This document shows positions 25,114 through 34,433 of a stretch of DNA of 64,000 bases, one piece after another. The notes beneath the pieces were generated by a model, which worked only from the letters and a program-made list of their open reading frames with translations, was not told the DNA's origin and made no database searches. Source of the DNA: Bradyrhizobium sp. 195 (lineage in GTDB: Bacteria; Pseudomonadota; Alphaproteobacteria; Rhizobiales; Xanthobacteraceae); assembly GCF_023101665.1 (NCBI RefSeq), contig NZ_CP082161.1, positions 7,353,501-7,417,500 on the forward strand, read 5' to 3'. Position 1 is the first letter of the stretch. Each line of letters begins with the position of its first letter. A program made the position numbers and the translations under genes.

Positions 25114-26259
25114 TCACGCCATCATCGCCTTCAGCGCGGTCGCCGCCGAGGCGTAGCCGCCCCGCGCGCCATCGATGAAGTGGACGTGATCGCTGCGCAG
25201 CGCCGAGGGCGTGAAGCAGGTCATCATGGCGGCGTCCTGCTGATAGAGGCCATAGCGCACGATGCCCTCGCGCGCGGCCGCTGTCAGACGATCGTTGAGG
25301 GCGCGTTCGAGCTCCGGCGTACAGTCGAGGATCATGCGCAGGCCATCGTCATACTTCCTGAAGTCCGAGTTCTCGACCACCTGACGTTTGTAGACGTGTG
25401 GCACGAAGCCGCCGACGTTAAGGTCGAAGCGCATGATCAGGTAAACGAACAGCGTATAGGCCAGCACGCTGGCGCGGCGCGCGAGCAGCGGACCACCGCG
25501 CTTGGTGCGGGCCTCGAAGTCCAGCCCTTGCGGCGGCCATTTCAGCGGCGGCCCCTGCGGCGGCACCGGGCGTGCACCGTCCGGGCTGCGTTCGACGAGG
25601 TGGATGATGTCCTCGATCACCTTGCGAAAAGCATGCGGATCGACGCCGCGAGCGGGCATCACCAGCACCGACAGGATCAGCCCACGTGAGGCCGGGATCA
25701 CCTCGAAGCGGCAGGACAGGCCCGAGAGATCGGGCTGCGTGCCCGCCGGCGCTTCGGGGACGGCAAACTCCCCGCGCTTCATCGCAGCGTCGGCCCAGGC
25801 GAGGCCGCCGCCGGAGAACATTGCGTAGGACAGGTTTGCCGAGGGGCCGAAGCGCGCGACGCGCACGTCGAGGCCATGCGCTCGAATGGCGCTGACCGGC
25901 ACCAGCGCGACGCGCATCGTCAAATCGAGATCCTCCCGCACCCAGGTCGCGGTTGCAGCCAGCGCCTCGCGGGCAGGTTCGAGATCGCGAGGCGCCACAG
26001 CAAAGCTGGCGCCGTCGCCGCCGAACACGAAGGGGAATTCGCGTCCCTCCAGCGCGTTCGTCACCGCCGCGATCACGGCGGCGCCGGCCATATTCACCGC
26101 CTTGTAGCGCTGTGCCGCGATCGCCTTGGTGGAATCGACGATATCGGCAACGCCGATACTCCAGTCGTCCGGCAGCGGCGCATAGAGGGCAGGGTCCATC
26201 AGGCTGGTGAAGCCGCGGAAGACGGGAATGCCGCCATAGAAGGATTCGCCTGAGGTCAT
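25114..26259 (-). CDS. DUF3095 protein with a class III cyclase-like core
   Basis: A 381-residue soluble protein. The N-terminal part resembles a class III nucleotidyl cyclase domain: VADIVDST at residues 37-44 puts Asp39 where the first metal-binding Asp lies, and FGGDGAS at 79-85 gives Asp82, 43 residues later, close to the spacing in true cyclases. RVARFG near 135 and a second beta-rich half follow. DUF3095 has no proven activity to my knowledge. No sensor domain or transmembrane segment is seen, and the neighbours give no pathway. Confidence 0.78.
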   Translation of the reverse strand: MTSGESFYGGIPVFRGFTSLMDPALYAPLPDDWSIGVADIVDSTKAIAAQRYKAVNMAGAAVIAAVTNALEGREFPFVFGGDGASFAVAPRDLEPAREALAATATWVREDLDLTMRVALVPVSAIRAHGLDVRVARFGPSANLSYAMFSGGGLAWADAAMKRGEFAVPEAPAGTQPDLSGLSCRFEVIPASRGLILSVLVMPARGVDPHAFRKVIEDIIHLVERSPDGARPVPPQGPPLKWPPQGLDFEARTKRGGPLLARRASVLAYTLFVYLIMRFDLNVGGFVPHVYKRQVVENSDFRKYDDGLRMILDCTPELERALNDRLTAAAREGIVRYGLYQQDAAMMTCFTPSALRSDHVHFIDGARGGYASAATALKAMMA

Positions 26260-26472
26260 CGGGGATGCTGGATTGTTGGAATGCGAAACAGATACGGGAC
26301 AGAATCGATCCGGGTTCGCCGGCCGGCGCCCCCCTTTCGATCATTGGCCGAAACAGGCCCGAACAACAAGATGCGACCGCGTTGCAATGCCGCAGCGGAG
26401 GTCATTGATCGGCATCAAACGACCGGCCGGGGAGTGCGGCTATCGTTGCTCCAGCTCCAAGGGTTGCATGGG

Positions 26473-26871
26473 ATGATCGCGGTGTCCAATTTCGGCAACA
26501 AGGACTCCACCTCTCCGGTCGGCCGGCGCACCGGCATCGACCCGGTCAGCGCAGTTAGGCTGCCCGAAAGACTGACGCAGGCCGTCGATGCCTGGGCCGA
26601 AGCCCACCGCCTCACCCGCTCGGATGCAATCTGCAAACTGATCGAGCTGGGTCTGAAGATCGCGCCGCCGGTCCCCGCAACGGGGCACTCGATCGCCTCG
26701 GACGCCACCAGGATCGAAGAGATCGCAGTCCACGAGATCGAGGCACTGCTCGATCCCGCATTGCCGGCCGACGAACGCGAGCGCCGCATCCGCCGGCTCA
26801 CCGAAGGGCCGCCGGAGTTTTCACACGAACGAGTTGACCTGCCGAGGGACTTGCCGAAGCGCCGGACCTGA
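26473..26871 (+). CDS. Ribbon-helix-helix-like protein
   Basis: A 132-residue protein. Residues about 24-57 (VSAVRLPERLTQAVDAWA then RLTRSDAICKLIELGLK) match the ribbon-helix-helix pattern: a beta strand, helix, turn and helix ending in a leucine-rich face. RHH proteins bind DNA as dimers, often as antitoxins or small repressors. The C-terminal half is acidic, with ADERERRIRRLTEGP. No toxin gene is next to it. Start chosen at the ATG at 26473; longer frames upstream look non-coding. Confidence 0.65.
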   Translation: MIAVSNFGNKDSTSPVGRRTGIDPVSAVRLPERLTQAVDAWAEAHRLTRSDAICKLIELGLKIAPPVPATGHSIASDATRIEEIAVHEIEALLDPALPADERERRIRRLTEGPPEFSHERVDLPRDLPKRRT

Positions 26872-26876
26872 GCAAG

Positions 26877-27086
26877 CTAGTGCAGCTTCTCGTCCTGACG
26901 CTTGCGCAAGCTATCGAGAGAGGCGTCGTGGCAGCCGACCAGGCGCACGAATTGCTGCGGGTACATTTCATGGCCGTGACCGCCGGAATTCTGATGCGTC
27001 ATCGGCGGGCAATGGACATCATCCAGCTTCGCGCAGGATTGCTCCGTCCGGCCCTGATTTGAAGCGGTCATGTTTGGGATGGCCAT
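26877..27086 (-). CDS. Small Cys/His-containing hypothetical protein
   Basis: A 69-residue reading frame with three Cys and a GGHGHEM segment, mostly G/C third positions, and AGAGAG before the ATG. A 60-residue frame on the plus strand (26880-27062) covers nearly the same bases, so only one is likely to be real; the minus one looks better. No family recognised. From 27087 to 27212 I see nothing. Confidence 0.4.
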   Translation of the reverse strand: MAIPNMTASNQGRTEQSCAKLDDVHCPPMTHQNSGGHGHEMYPQQFVRLVGCHDASLDSLRKRQDEKLH

Positions 27087-27212
27087 GGACTGCTCTCTGT
27101 CGATTAGGGCAGATCGATTGACGTAACCCAATCGATTGCGAGGCATCTTACGACCAAATCCGGCTGAATGTCATTGTGCCGGATCAACGCAATTATGATC
27201 GCAGGGTTCCGC

Positions 27213-27938
27213 TTACGCCGTATTCCCGGCGTCGACCGTGAACACGGTCCCGGTGACATTGCGGCCGCCCTCGCCGAGCAGGTATTCCACCATGCGCGCG
27301 ACGTCGTCCGTCTCCGGCAGGCGGCGCAGCGCGCTGCGGCTGGCGATGCGTTTGCGCCCCTCGTCGGAAAGATTGTGCGTGAGTTCGGTGTCGATGAAGC
27401 CCGGCGCGATCGCGTTCACGGTGATGCCGACCTTGCCGACCTCGCGCGCCAGCGAGCGGGTGAAGCCGGTGGCCGCGGCCTTGGTCGCGCCATAGACGGA
27501 CAGGCCGTTATAGCCGGTGGTCGCGATGATCGAGGAGATGTTGATGATGCGGCCGGCGCCGTCCGCCATCATCTGCCGCGCCACATATTTGGTGAGGATG
27601 ATCGGCGACAGCACGTTGAGCTGCACCAGCGCTTCGATCTCGGAATTATGCATGGTGGCGAGCAGGCCTTCGGTACCGAGGCCGGCATTGTTGACGAGGC
27701 CGTAGACCGGGCCGAATTCGTTGCGCACCAGTTTTGCAAAAGCCGGAATCGCGTCGATCACGGCGAGGTCGCAGGCGCGGAAATGCAGGCGCCCGTCAGA
27801 CCCGGCAATCGCAGCCTTGAGCTCTTCGCTCTCACGCCGCGCCGCCGCGATCACGTTGTAGCCGGCGCCAGCGAGGCGTCTGCCGATCGAAAGACCAATG
27901 CCGCGACTGCCGCCAGTGACGAGAACGTTATTATGCAT
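27213..27938 (-). CDS. SDR family reductase (FabG-like)
   Basis: A 241-residue short-chain dehydrogenase. NAD(P)-binding TGGSRGIG is at about residues 8-15, NNAG near 82, the catalytic Ser in NISSIIA near 133, and YGATK near 147. Likely a 3-oxoacyl-ACP reductase or similar keto-reductase. The ATG at 27938 overlaps the end of the adenylating-enzyme gene by 8 bases, so it belongs to the ACP / ligase / SDR unit and probably reduces a carrier-bound acyl group. Confidence 0.86.
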   Translation of the reverse strand: MHNNVLVTGGSRGIGLSIGRRLAGAGYNVIAAARRESEELKAAIAGSDGRLHFRACDLAVIDAIPAFAKLVRNEFGPVYGLVNNAGLGTEGLLATMHNSEIEALVQLNVLSPIILTKYVARQMMADGAGRIINISSIIATTGYNGLSVYGATKAAATGFTRSLAREVGKVGITVNAIAPGFIDTELTHNLSDEGRKRIASRSALRRLPETDDVARMVEYLLGEGGRNVTGTVFTVDAGNTA

Positions 27939-29313
27939 CGGTTCGCGCCAATTTTCCGGCCGGGGTGACATCGAGCGCCTCGACGAAGCGGATCACCGCC
28001 GGCACCTTGTGCGAGGCAAGCTGGGCGCGGCACCGCTCCAGGATCTGGTCGCGGATCTCTTTCGCGCGCGCCGGATCAGTGCCCTCAGTGAGGATCACGT
28101 CGGCGACCACGATGCCGCCGGTGATCGGGCTCTTCCGCGACTTGGCCCGAGACATCCGCACGTCGGGATGGCGGTTGATCACCGCCTCGATCTCTTCGGG
28201 ATGGACCTTCAGCCCACCGATATTGATGATGCCGCCGCGGCGGCCGACAAAATAGTAGCGCTCACCGCGCAGCTCGACGATGTCGCCGCTGTCGACAAAT
28301 CCGTCGTCATCGGTAAGCGGGGCGGCATTGCGGCCGACATAGGCATGCGCGGTGCGCGTCGAACGGATACGGAGCGAGCCGTCGACCACTTTCATCTCGA
28401 CACCGTTGCGATTGCCGAGATAGTCGGCCGGAAAACCTTCCAGCCCGTCATTCACGGCGAAGCCGACACCGGCTTCGGTGGAGGCATAGGCATGACCGAC
28501 GGAGGAATTTGGAAATGCCGCCTTCAGGCCGTCGAGCACCGCCTGGTCGGCGATTTCACCGGAGAGGCGGACGTAGCGAGGCGCGAATTGCGTGGCCGAA
28601 CCGCTCATCAGGAGCTTGCGCCAATGCGAAGGCGTGCCGGAGATGTGCGAGACGCCACGCGCCTTCAGCCGCGTCACGTGATCACCGAGCGCCTCATGCG
28701 GGTCCGACAACACCATCGAGCCGCCGGAGAGAACGGCGCGAAGGAAGATTTGCAGGCCGCCGTAGCGGCGAATGTCGTAGAATGTCGCCCACACCGGCGC
28801 CGGTCCGCGCGCGGGACCTTCGGCGACGATCGCACCGGTGAGCGCCTCCAGTGTATGGCCCGCGATTTTCGGTACGCCCGACGTGCCCGAGGTGAGCATC
28901 AGCCATTCCGTGGCGCGTTCGGACCTGACCGGCGCGGTGGCTTCAAGCGGCAAGTGTGCGGTGACGACGAGCGCGATGCCCGTGTCGGCCCAGCGGTCGG
29001 GCTCGTCGGTGACGACGGCGTCAATCTCGGCATCCGCGATCAGCGCGTCGAGATGTGCCGGGTTGAGATCGGGTGGACACAGCAGCATGCGACGGGCGAT
29101 GCCATCGAGCTCGATCATGGCAAGGCCGGAGCGAAGCTGGTCGGATAGTTTGAGCAGCACGGCGCGACCCGACAGCTCGCGAAGGCGGCCGCCCAGAACC
29201 GTCTGCGACAGGATCTCGGTCAGCGACACGACATCGTGCGCATCGGAGATCGTGCGGCCCTTCAGCTCCGCGCCGAGATGGTCGCGGAGCGCAAAGATCT
29301 CACGCGGGGACAT
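27931..29313 (-). CDS. Class I adenylate-forming enzyme acting with an ACP
   Basis: A 460-residue AMP-binding enzyme, shorter than typical acyl-CoA ligases. The phosphate loop LTSGTSGVPK is near residue 125, YASTEAG near 255 and GDIVELRGERYYFVGRRGGIINIGGLKVHPEEIE near 330-365, with the catalytic Lys in TPAGKLAR at the C-terminus. Fusion-free and 14 bases overlapped with the ACP gene, it most likely loads an acyl or aryl acid onto that carrier. The N-terminal portion is poorly conserved with common ligases. The substrate is unknown. Confidence 0.82.
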   Translation of the reverse strand: MSPREIFALRDHLGAELKGRTISDAHDVVSLTEILSQTVLGGRLRELSGRAVLLKLSDQLRSGLAMIELDGIARRMLLCPPDLNPAHLDALIADAEIDAVVTDEPDRWADTGIALVVTAHLPLEATAPVRSERATEWLMLTSGTSGVPKIAGHTLEALTGAIVAEGPARGPAPVWATFYDIRRYGGLQIFLRAVLSGGSMVLSDPHEALGDHVTRLKARGVSHISGTPSHWRKLLMSGSATQFAPRYVRLSGEIADQAVLDGLKAAFPNSSVGHAYASTEAGVGFAVNDGLEGFPADYLGNRNGVEMKVVDGSLRIRSTRTAHAYVGRNAAPLTDDDGFVDSGDIVELRGERYYFVGRRGGIINIGGLKVHPEEIEAVINRHPDVRMSRAKSRKSPITGGIVVADVILTEGTDPARAKEIRDQILERCRAQLASHKVPAVIRFVEALDVTPAGKLARTDA

Positions 29314-29545
29314 TTTCGTAGGCCCGCACGAAATCGCCCACCGTGGCGGGGAATGCTGCGTCCTCGGAAATGGTGAAGGGGTCGACGCCGGTGTCGTCCT
29401 CGAGACGCGCGACCAGAATGGCGAAGGCGAGCGAGTCGAAGCCCGTCTCGTGCAGGGACAGATCGTCCGAAAGAGCGGGAAGCGTGACGTGCTGCTCTCT
29501 GGCGATCTGCTGGATCGCCTCAATGACCTTAGACCTTACCGACAT
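29300..29545 (-). CDS. Acyl carrier protein
   Basis: An 81-residue acidic helical protein. The phosphopantetheine site is GFDSLAF (Ser38 region), as in ACP/PCP domains. It is not the housekeeping AcpP, whose site is GADSLD in an fab cluster. The start of the adenylating enzyme overlaps its end, and SDR follows, forming a dedicated carrier-protein pathway. Confidence 0.88.
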   Translation of the reverse strand: MSVRSKVIEAIQQIAREQHVTLPALSDDLSLHETGFDSLAFAILVARLEDDTGVDPFTISEDAAFPATVGDFVRAYENVPA

Positions 29546-29686
29546 GGCTGGCTCGCTTTGTTATCGTTGGTGTTGCGGCGGCTCTTGCTGGCCGCCTCCC
29601 CATGGCCGCTTGTTTACCCGACAGAAGTAAATGCCTTCTTGGACAATTCAGGTAAAATTGGACCTATCTGCGGATTTTGGCGGGAT

Positions 29687-31492
29687 CTACAGCCTGATCG
29701 AGCCGTCCAGGATCCGCGCATAGGCCTCCGCGTCCAACGCCACATAGGCCCCGGATTCCGGGTCTGCCATGAACAACGGATCGGAGATCGCGGCTGGATC
29801 GAAGCCTTCCCGCGCGAGATCGCCCTTCTTCTGCTTGAACGTCTCGGTCGCATCGATCTCGCAGGAGATGCGGATGAAAACCGGGCATGCATAGGCCGGC
29901 AGCCGCTGCGCGAGATGTGCGGGCAACGCGGCAATGTCAAAACCCTCGTTGACGACGATCGCACTCATGCCGGCGCGGCCGTCGGTGCCGGAAATGCTGA
30001 CGCCGTAGGTGGTCGCATCGACCACGCCGGTGAAGTCGCGCATTGCGTCATTCACCTCCGAGGTCGCGACGTTCTCGCCTTTCCAGCGGAAAGTGTCCCC
30101 GATGCGATCGACGAAATGGAAGAAGCCCTTGTCGTCAATCCGCATCAGATCGCCGGTGCGGAACCAGGCATCGCCCCTGGCAAACACATCGCGAAGAATC
30201 TTCTTTTCGGTCTCGCCGGTGTCGGTGTAGCCCTCGAAGCGGCCGCCGCCCTCATCGGCGGTACCGATGCGGCCGATGGCTTCGCCGGCCTCGCCGCGGT
30301 CGCAGGCGAGGCACAATCCCTCTTCGTTGCGCAGCGGCATGCCGCTGTCCGGGTCGAGCTTGACGAGATTGGCAGGGAAGCGATGCGCGAGCAGCGGCGG
30401 GATGCGACCAATCGCCCCTCGCTGGCCCTCGACGTTGAACAGCGAGAAATTGCCTTCCGTCGCCGCATAGAATTCGAGGATACGGGGAATGGCGAAACGA
30501 TCCTGAAAGTCGCCCCAGATGTCGCCGCGCAGGCCGTTGCCGCAGACGAGCCGGAGACGATGACGATTCTCGTATTCCGACGGCGGCGCCTTGAGCAGAT
30601 AACGGCAGAGCTCGCCGATATACTGAAACAGCGTGCAGTCGTGGCGCACAATGTCGGACCAGAAATGCGAGGCGGAGAATTTCTCAGCGATCACCACCGA
30701 GCCACCGGCAGCAAGCATGCTGCACGGCGCGACGATGCCGCCGACCGAGTGGAACAACGGCAGGCAGTCATAGAGCCGATCCTGAGGCGTCGCGCCGGTG
30801 AGGCCGGCGAACCAGAAACCCCAATTGAGAATGCGGCGGTGACTGATGCTGGCGGCTTTCGGCAGGCCGGTGGTGCCTGAGGTGTAGATCAGCAGCGCAC
30901 GGTCATCGATGGTGACCTCGCCGTGCTCCTCCGGCGACAGCGGCGCCTCGTCCAGCGCCGCCAGCGCGACGTCGATCGCGCGATCGCCACGGGCATCGCC
31001 ATGCGTCCACACCTTGGCCTGCGTTTTCAGATGCGGCGTAGCGCTCTCCAACACCCCCGTCAGCTCATGCGCCACGATGATATGAGCGGGCCGGGCGACG
31101 TCAATGCAATGCGCGAGCGATTGCCCGACCAGCTTGGTGTTGAGGAGCGCGATCACCCCGCCAACCCGGCTGATGCCGAGCCATGCCGCGACATAGTCGA
31201 TGCCGTTCGGCATGATCAACGCGACGGTATCACCCTTGGCCACGCCGAGCGAGCGCGCCCAGCGCGCGTAGCGATTGATGCGCTTCGACAGACCTGAATA
31301 GTCGAGACTTCTGTCATCGGTGACCAGCGCGACCCGGTCGGGCTGGCGCTGCGCCCAGTCATCGACGACGTCGGCGAACAGGCGGCCTGGCAGTGTCTCG
31401 ATGCGCGCGGTGAGCTCAATGGCCTTCAGCCAGATCTTTGAAGCCGACGGCGCGCGCGCGGTTTTCGGTTGCTCGATGACACCGGTCGTCAT
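29687..31492 (-). CDS. Long-chain acyl-CoA synthetase, FATP-like
   Basis: A 601-residue enzyme that activates fatty acids with ATP and CoA. The P-loop YTSGTTGLPKA is near residue 210, EFYAATEGN near 332, and RTGDLMR near 435, followed by the FATP-type DRIGDTFRWKGENV near 450. FATP homologues couple activation to uptake of very-long-chain acids. It lies 141 bases upstream of the ACP gene on the same strand and might feed it. Start at ATG 31492. Confidence 0.9.
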   Translation of the reverse strand: MTTGVIEQPKTARAPSASKIWLKAIELTARIETLPGRLFADVVDDWAQRQPDRVALVTDDRSLDYSGLSKRINRYARWARSLGVAKGDTVALIMPNGIDYVAAWLGISRVGGVIALLNTKLVGQSLAHCIDVARPAHIIVAHELTGVLESATPHLKTQAKVWTHGDARGDRAIDVALAALDEAPLSPEEHGEVTIDDRALLIYTSGTTGLPKAASISHRRILNWGFWFAGLTGATPQDRLYDCLPLFHSVGGIVAPCSMLAAGGSVVIAEKFSASHFWSDIVRHDCTLFQYIGELCRYLLKAPPSEYENRHRLRLVCGNGLRGDIWGDFQDRFAIPRILEFYAATEGNFSLFNVEGQRGAIGRIPPLLAHRFPANLVKLDPDSGMPLRNEEGLCLACDRGEAGEAIGRIGTADEGGGRFEGYTDTGETEKKILRDVFARGDAWFRTGDLMRIDDKGFFHFVDRIGDTFRWKGENVATSEVNDAMRDFTGVVDATTYGVSISGTDGRAGMSAIVVNEGFDIAALPAHLAQRLPAYACPVFIRISCEIDATETFKQKKGDLAREGFDPAAISDPLFMADPESGAYVALDAEAYARILDGSIRL

Positions 31493-31725
31493 GCCGTTCG
31501 TTCTTTCGGGCCGTGGCTGCTGTTCCTCCAAGCTTAGCCGGCGCGCCCTGCCCAGGTGTTAAGAGGTGGGGTAAAACACGGTTAGCGCGCGATTAACGCT
31601 AGTCATCCCTTACCAGTCCAAGGGGATCGTGCGCGAAAATCTCTGGCCCAAGGTGATGGAATCGCGGAGATCGGGAGAGCGGCGGCAGCACTGCACTGAA
31701 GCAGGAGTGTGCCGCGCCTTCCGCG

Positions 31726-31995
31726 CTAGCCGGTTTGCCTGTGACGGAAGCGCGGCGGCGCTGCATTGAGCGGATAATACGGATTGAGGTCACAGATCGC
31801 GGAACGGCCGAAAGCGGTGGCGCGGCACTGCGGCAACGAGGTGAAGGAGCAGTCGTACCACTCCCCACCTCCCCCGTTCGCACCTGAATAAACGTGCATG
31901 CAGACGGGGTAACGCGGATCAAAGGTCTGCGCATGCGACGGCGCGGCCGTCAGCAGTGCGCCAGCAGTCATGATCAGGCCGAACGAGAAGCGCAT
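31726..31995 (-). CDS. DUF3551 secreted peptide (copy 1)
   Basis: An 89-residue protein with a signal peptide (residues 1-22, cleavage near HAQTF). The mature part is DPRYPVCMHVYSG, a Gly-rich loop, WYDCSFTSLPQC, a second conserved stretch with Cys and CDLNPYY: four cysteines spaced as in DUF3551. Function unknown; the family is abundant in Bradyrhizobium. A close paralog lies 33 bases upstream, so this is a tandem duplication. Confidence 0.8.
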   Translation of the reverse strand: MRFSFGLIMTAGALLTAAPSHAQTFDPRYPVCMHVYSGANGGGGEWYDCSFTSLPQCRATAFGRSAICDLNPYYPLNAAPPRFRHRQTG

Positions 31996-32028
31996 GAGCA
32001 GTATTCCTTTACGCTGCGCCGCGGATCG

Positions 32029-32307
32029 CTATTGCACCTTCTTGTGGCGCCGGCGCGGCGGCGGCTGGTCGAAGGCGTAATAGGGGTTGAGGTCGCAGCT
32101 CGCCGAGCGGCCCGATGCGGTCGCGCGGCACTGCGGCAGCGAGGTGAAAGAGCAGTCGAAATAGTCGCCGCCACCACCGCCGAAGCCACCGCCGGGCGTG
32201 TAAACGTGCATGCACACCGGGTAGCGCGGATCATAGGTTTGGGCGCCGGCATCTGCCGCGACGAACAGCGTCGCAATCGCGGTGAGGGTCAAGATCGACA
32301 GGCGCAT
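32029..32307 (-). CDS. DUF3551 secreted peptide (copy 2)
   Basis: A 92-residue paralog of the neighbouring gene with the same signal peptide, DPRYPVCMHVY, Gly-rich loop, FDCSFTSLPQC and CDLNPYY elements. The basic tail PRRRHKK is distinct. The start at ATG 32307 fits the paralog. It is probably transcribed with copy 1. Confidence 0.82.
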   Translation of the reverse strand: MRLSILTLTAIATLFVAADAGAQTYDPRYPVCMHVYTPGGGFGGGGGDYFDCSFTSLPQCRATASGRSASCDLNPYYAFDQPPPRRRHKKVQ

Positions 32308-32365
32308 GGACACATCCTCGAATCGACGGCGTCGGGAGTCTGATGCCGACGGCCTCCTATGGCAT

Positions 32366-32391
32366 AACACCAGGCCGGTTGCGACTGTTCC
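32366..32391 (-). promoter_or_regulatory. Weak EcfG-like promoter before the DUF3551 pair
   Basis: The minus strand shows GGAAC (32391-32387), 17 bases, then TGTT, one mismatch from the EcfG -10 element CGTT. A start near 32358 would give a leader of about 50 bases. Less convincing than the sodB site. Confidence 0.3.
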
Positions 32392-32433
32392 TAGGTGCAG
32401 ATGACGGCAAGGTGAGCGCTGCGGGCTGCGGCG

Positions 32434-34311
32434 CTATGCGCCGAGCCCCTGCAACACCAGCCGGTTCAGCCGCGCCGCAAACGCGGCCGGATCTTCCGGC
32501 AATTCGCCGTCCAGGATCTGCGCCTGTTCGAGCAGGAGCAGGCTGAGATCGTCGACCGCCTTGGAGCCGGCCTGAGCCTTGGTGATCGCGCCCACCATCG
32601 GATGGCGCAGATTGATCTCCAGGATCGGCTTGGTTTTCATGCCGCGATTTTGCTGCGCCAGGATTCGCTCCAGCTCGCGGCTCGGCCCCTGGCTGTCGGC
32701 GACGAGGCAGGAGGCCGAACTGGTGAGTCGCGTCGAGGCCTTGACGTCGCTGACGCGCTCGCCAAGCGCGGCCTTGATCACCGCGATGGTGGCGGCTTCA
32801 TCGGCGGCCGGCTCCTCCTTCTTCGGCTCGTCCTTGTCGTCGACCCGCGGAATCAGGTCGAGATTGAGATCGCCCTGGCTCAGCGATTTCAGCGGCTTGC
32901 CGTCGAACTCCGAGGGCATCGAGGTCCAGAAGGCGTCGACCGGATCGGACAGCAGTAGCACCTCGATGCCGCGCGCGGTCGCGGCCTCGAGCCGCGGATT
33001 GGATTTCAGCCGCTCGATGCTGTCGCCGACGAGATAATAGATCTCGGTCTGGTTCGGCTTGAAATCGGCGATGACCTGCTTCAGCGACCGCTTCTCGCCC
33101 GACGTCGTGGTGAAGCGCGACAGCGCCAGCAGCTTTTCGCGACGTTCGAAGTCTTCGTAAATGCCTTCCTTCAGCACCGCGCCGAAGGCGTCCCAGATCT
33201 TGGCGAAATCGTCCGGATCCTTCTCGGCGAGACTTTCGAGCTCCGAGACGACCCGGGTCGCCACCGCCTTGCGGATCTGCGCGAGCTGCGGATTGTTCTG
33301 AAGCATCTCCCGGGAGATGTTGAGCGGCAGATCCTCGCTGTCGACGACGCCGCGGATGAAGCGGAGGTAGCCTGGCAAGAGATCGGCGTCATCGGTGATG
33401 AAGACGCGGCGGACGTAAAGCTTCACCAGGCCCTTGCGGTTCGGCTCGAACAGGTCGAACGGCTTGGTCGAGGGCGCGAACAGCAGCACGGCGTAGGAGT
33501 AGCGGCCCTCGGCCCGGTAATGCAGCGTCATCGCGGGATCGTCGAAGGCGGACGCGATCTGCTGATAGGCCTTCTTGTAGTCGTCCGCGGTCAGCTCGGA
33601 TTTCGAGCGCTGCCAGAGCGCGCTCGCCGAATTGATCTGGCGCGGCTCGCCTTCATCCGGCACGAGCTCGATGGGAAACAGAATATTGTCGGAATAGGCA
33701 CCGACGATGCGCTCAATCTCGTAGGTCTCGAGATATTTCCTGGCATCATCCTTGAGGTGCAGAACGATCTCCGTGCCGCGCGTCAGGCGCGCGGCCTCCT
33801 CGTCACTGGCACGAGCAATCTCGAAGCCGGAGCCGCCGGAGGATGTCCAGGTCCAGACGTCGCTCTCGCCGGCGCGGCGGCTGAGCACGACGATCTTCTC
33901 CGCGACCATGAAGGCGGAATAGAAGCCGACGCCGAATTGGCCGATCAAGCCGAGGCCGTCCTTGGCCTCCTTCAGCTTCGACACGAACGCCTTGGTGCCG
34001 GAGCGAGCGATGGTGCCGAGATGATCGATCAGCTCCTGCCGCTCCATGCCGACGCCGTTGTCGGCGATTGTGAGCGTCGTGGCCTGCTTGTTTGGAATGA
34101 TGCGGATCTTGAGGGCATCGCCCTCGCCGAGCAGCGCCGGGCTGGCGATCGCCTCGTAGCGCAACTTGTCGCAGGCATCCGACGCGTTGGAGACGAGCTC
34201 GCGCAGGAAGATGTCGGTCTCGGAATAGACGGAGTGCACCATGAGGTGCAAAAGCTCGGAAACTTCGGCCTGGAAGGGCTGCGTATGCACAGCCATGTCT
34301 GACGTCGTCAT
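32434..34311 (-). CDS. htpG: Molecular chaperone HtpG (Hsp90)
   Basis: An ATP-dependent cytosolic chaperone of 625 residues. GHKL ATPase motifs are clear: [18 protein letters not shown] (near 37-54), IADNGVGM (near 81), and [10 protein letters not shown] (near 121). The middle domain has NISREML (near 335). Length is usual for bacterial Hsp90. Upstream lies a sequence resembling an RpoH promoter, in keeping with heat induction. Confidence 0.97.
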   Translation of the reverse strand: MTTSDMAVHTQPFQAEVSELLHLMVHSVYSETDIFLRELVSNASDACDKLRYEAIASPALLGEGDALKIRIIPNKQATTLTIADNGVGMERQELIDHLGTIARSGTKAFVSKLKEAKDGLGLIGQFGVGFYSAFMVAEKIVVLSRRAGESDVWTWTSSGGSGFEIARASDEEAARLTRGTEIVLHLKDDARKYLETYEIERIVGAYSDNILFPIELVPDEGEPRQINSASALWQRSKSELTADDYKKAYQQIASAFDDPAMTLHYRAEGRYSYAVLLFAPSTKPFDLFEPNRKGLVKLYVRRVFITDDADLLPGYLRFIRGVVDSEDLPLNISREMLQNNPQLAQIRKAVATRVVSELESLAEKDPDDFAKIWDAFGAVLKEGIYEDFERREKLLALSRFTTTSGEKRSLKQVIADFKPNQTEIYYLVGDSIERLKSNPRLEAATARGIEVLLLSDPVDAFWTSMPSEFDGKPLKSLSQGDLNLDLIPRVDDKDEPKKEEPAADEAATIAVIKAALGERVSDVKASTRLTSSASCLVADSQGPSRELERILAQQNRGMKTKPILEINLRHPMVGAITKAQAGSKAVDDLSLLLLEQAQILDGELPEDPAAFAARLNRLVLQGLGA

Positions 34312-34349
34312 GCGTTTACCCGGTCAAAACGAAGGGGAAGAAACCCGGG

Positions 34350-34377
34350 ATATAACGCGAGCGTAGGCGGGATCAAG
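34350..34377 (-). promoter_or_regulatory. RpoH-type heat-shock promoter candidate of htpG
   Basis: On the minus strand CTTG (34377-34374) is followed after 17 bases by GTTATAT (34356-34350). The alphaproteobacterial RpoH consensus is CTTG-N17/18-CYTATNT, so all but the first base of the -10 fits. It lies 39 bases from the ATG. Confidence 0.5.
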
Positions 34378-34433
34378 TGGACGTGAACGATCCAGCTCTC
34401 GGCGGAAGGACGGCCGGTCCGGCGCCCGGCGGA

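Noticed and set aside
26880..27062. Sixty-residue plus-strand frame
   Set aside because: Overlaps a better-supported minus-strand frame, starts with GTG without a clear ribosome-binding site, and shows no known family.
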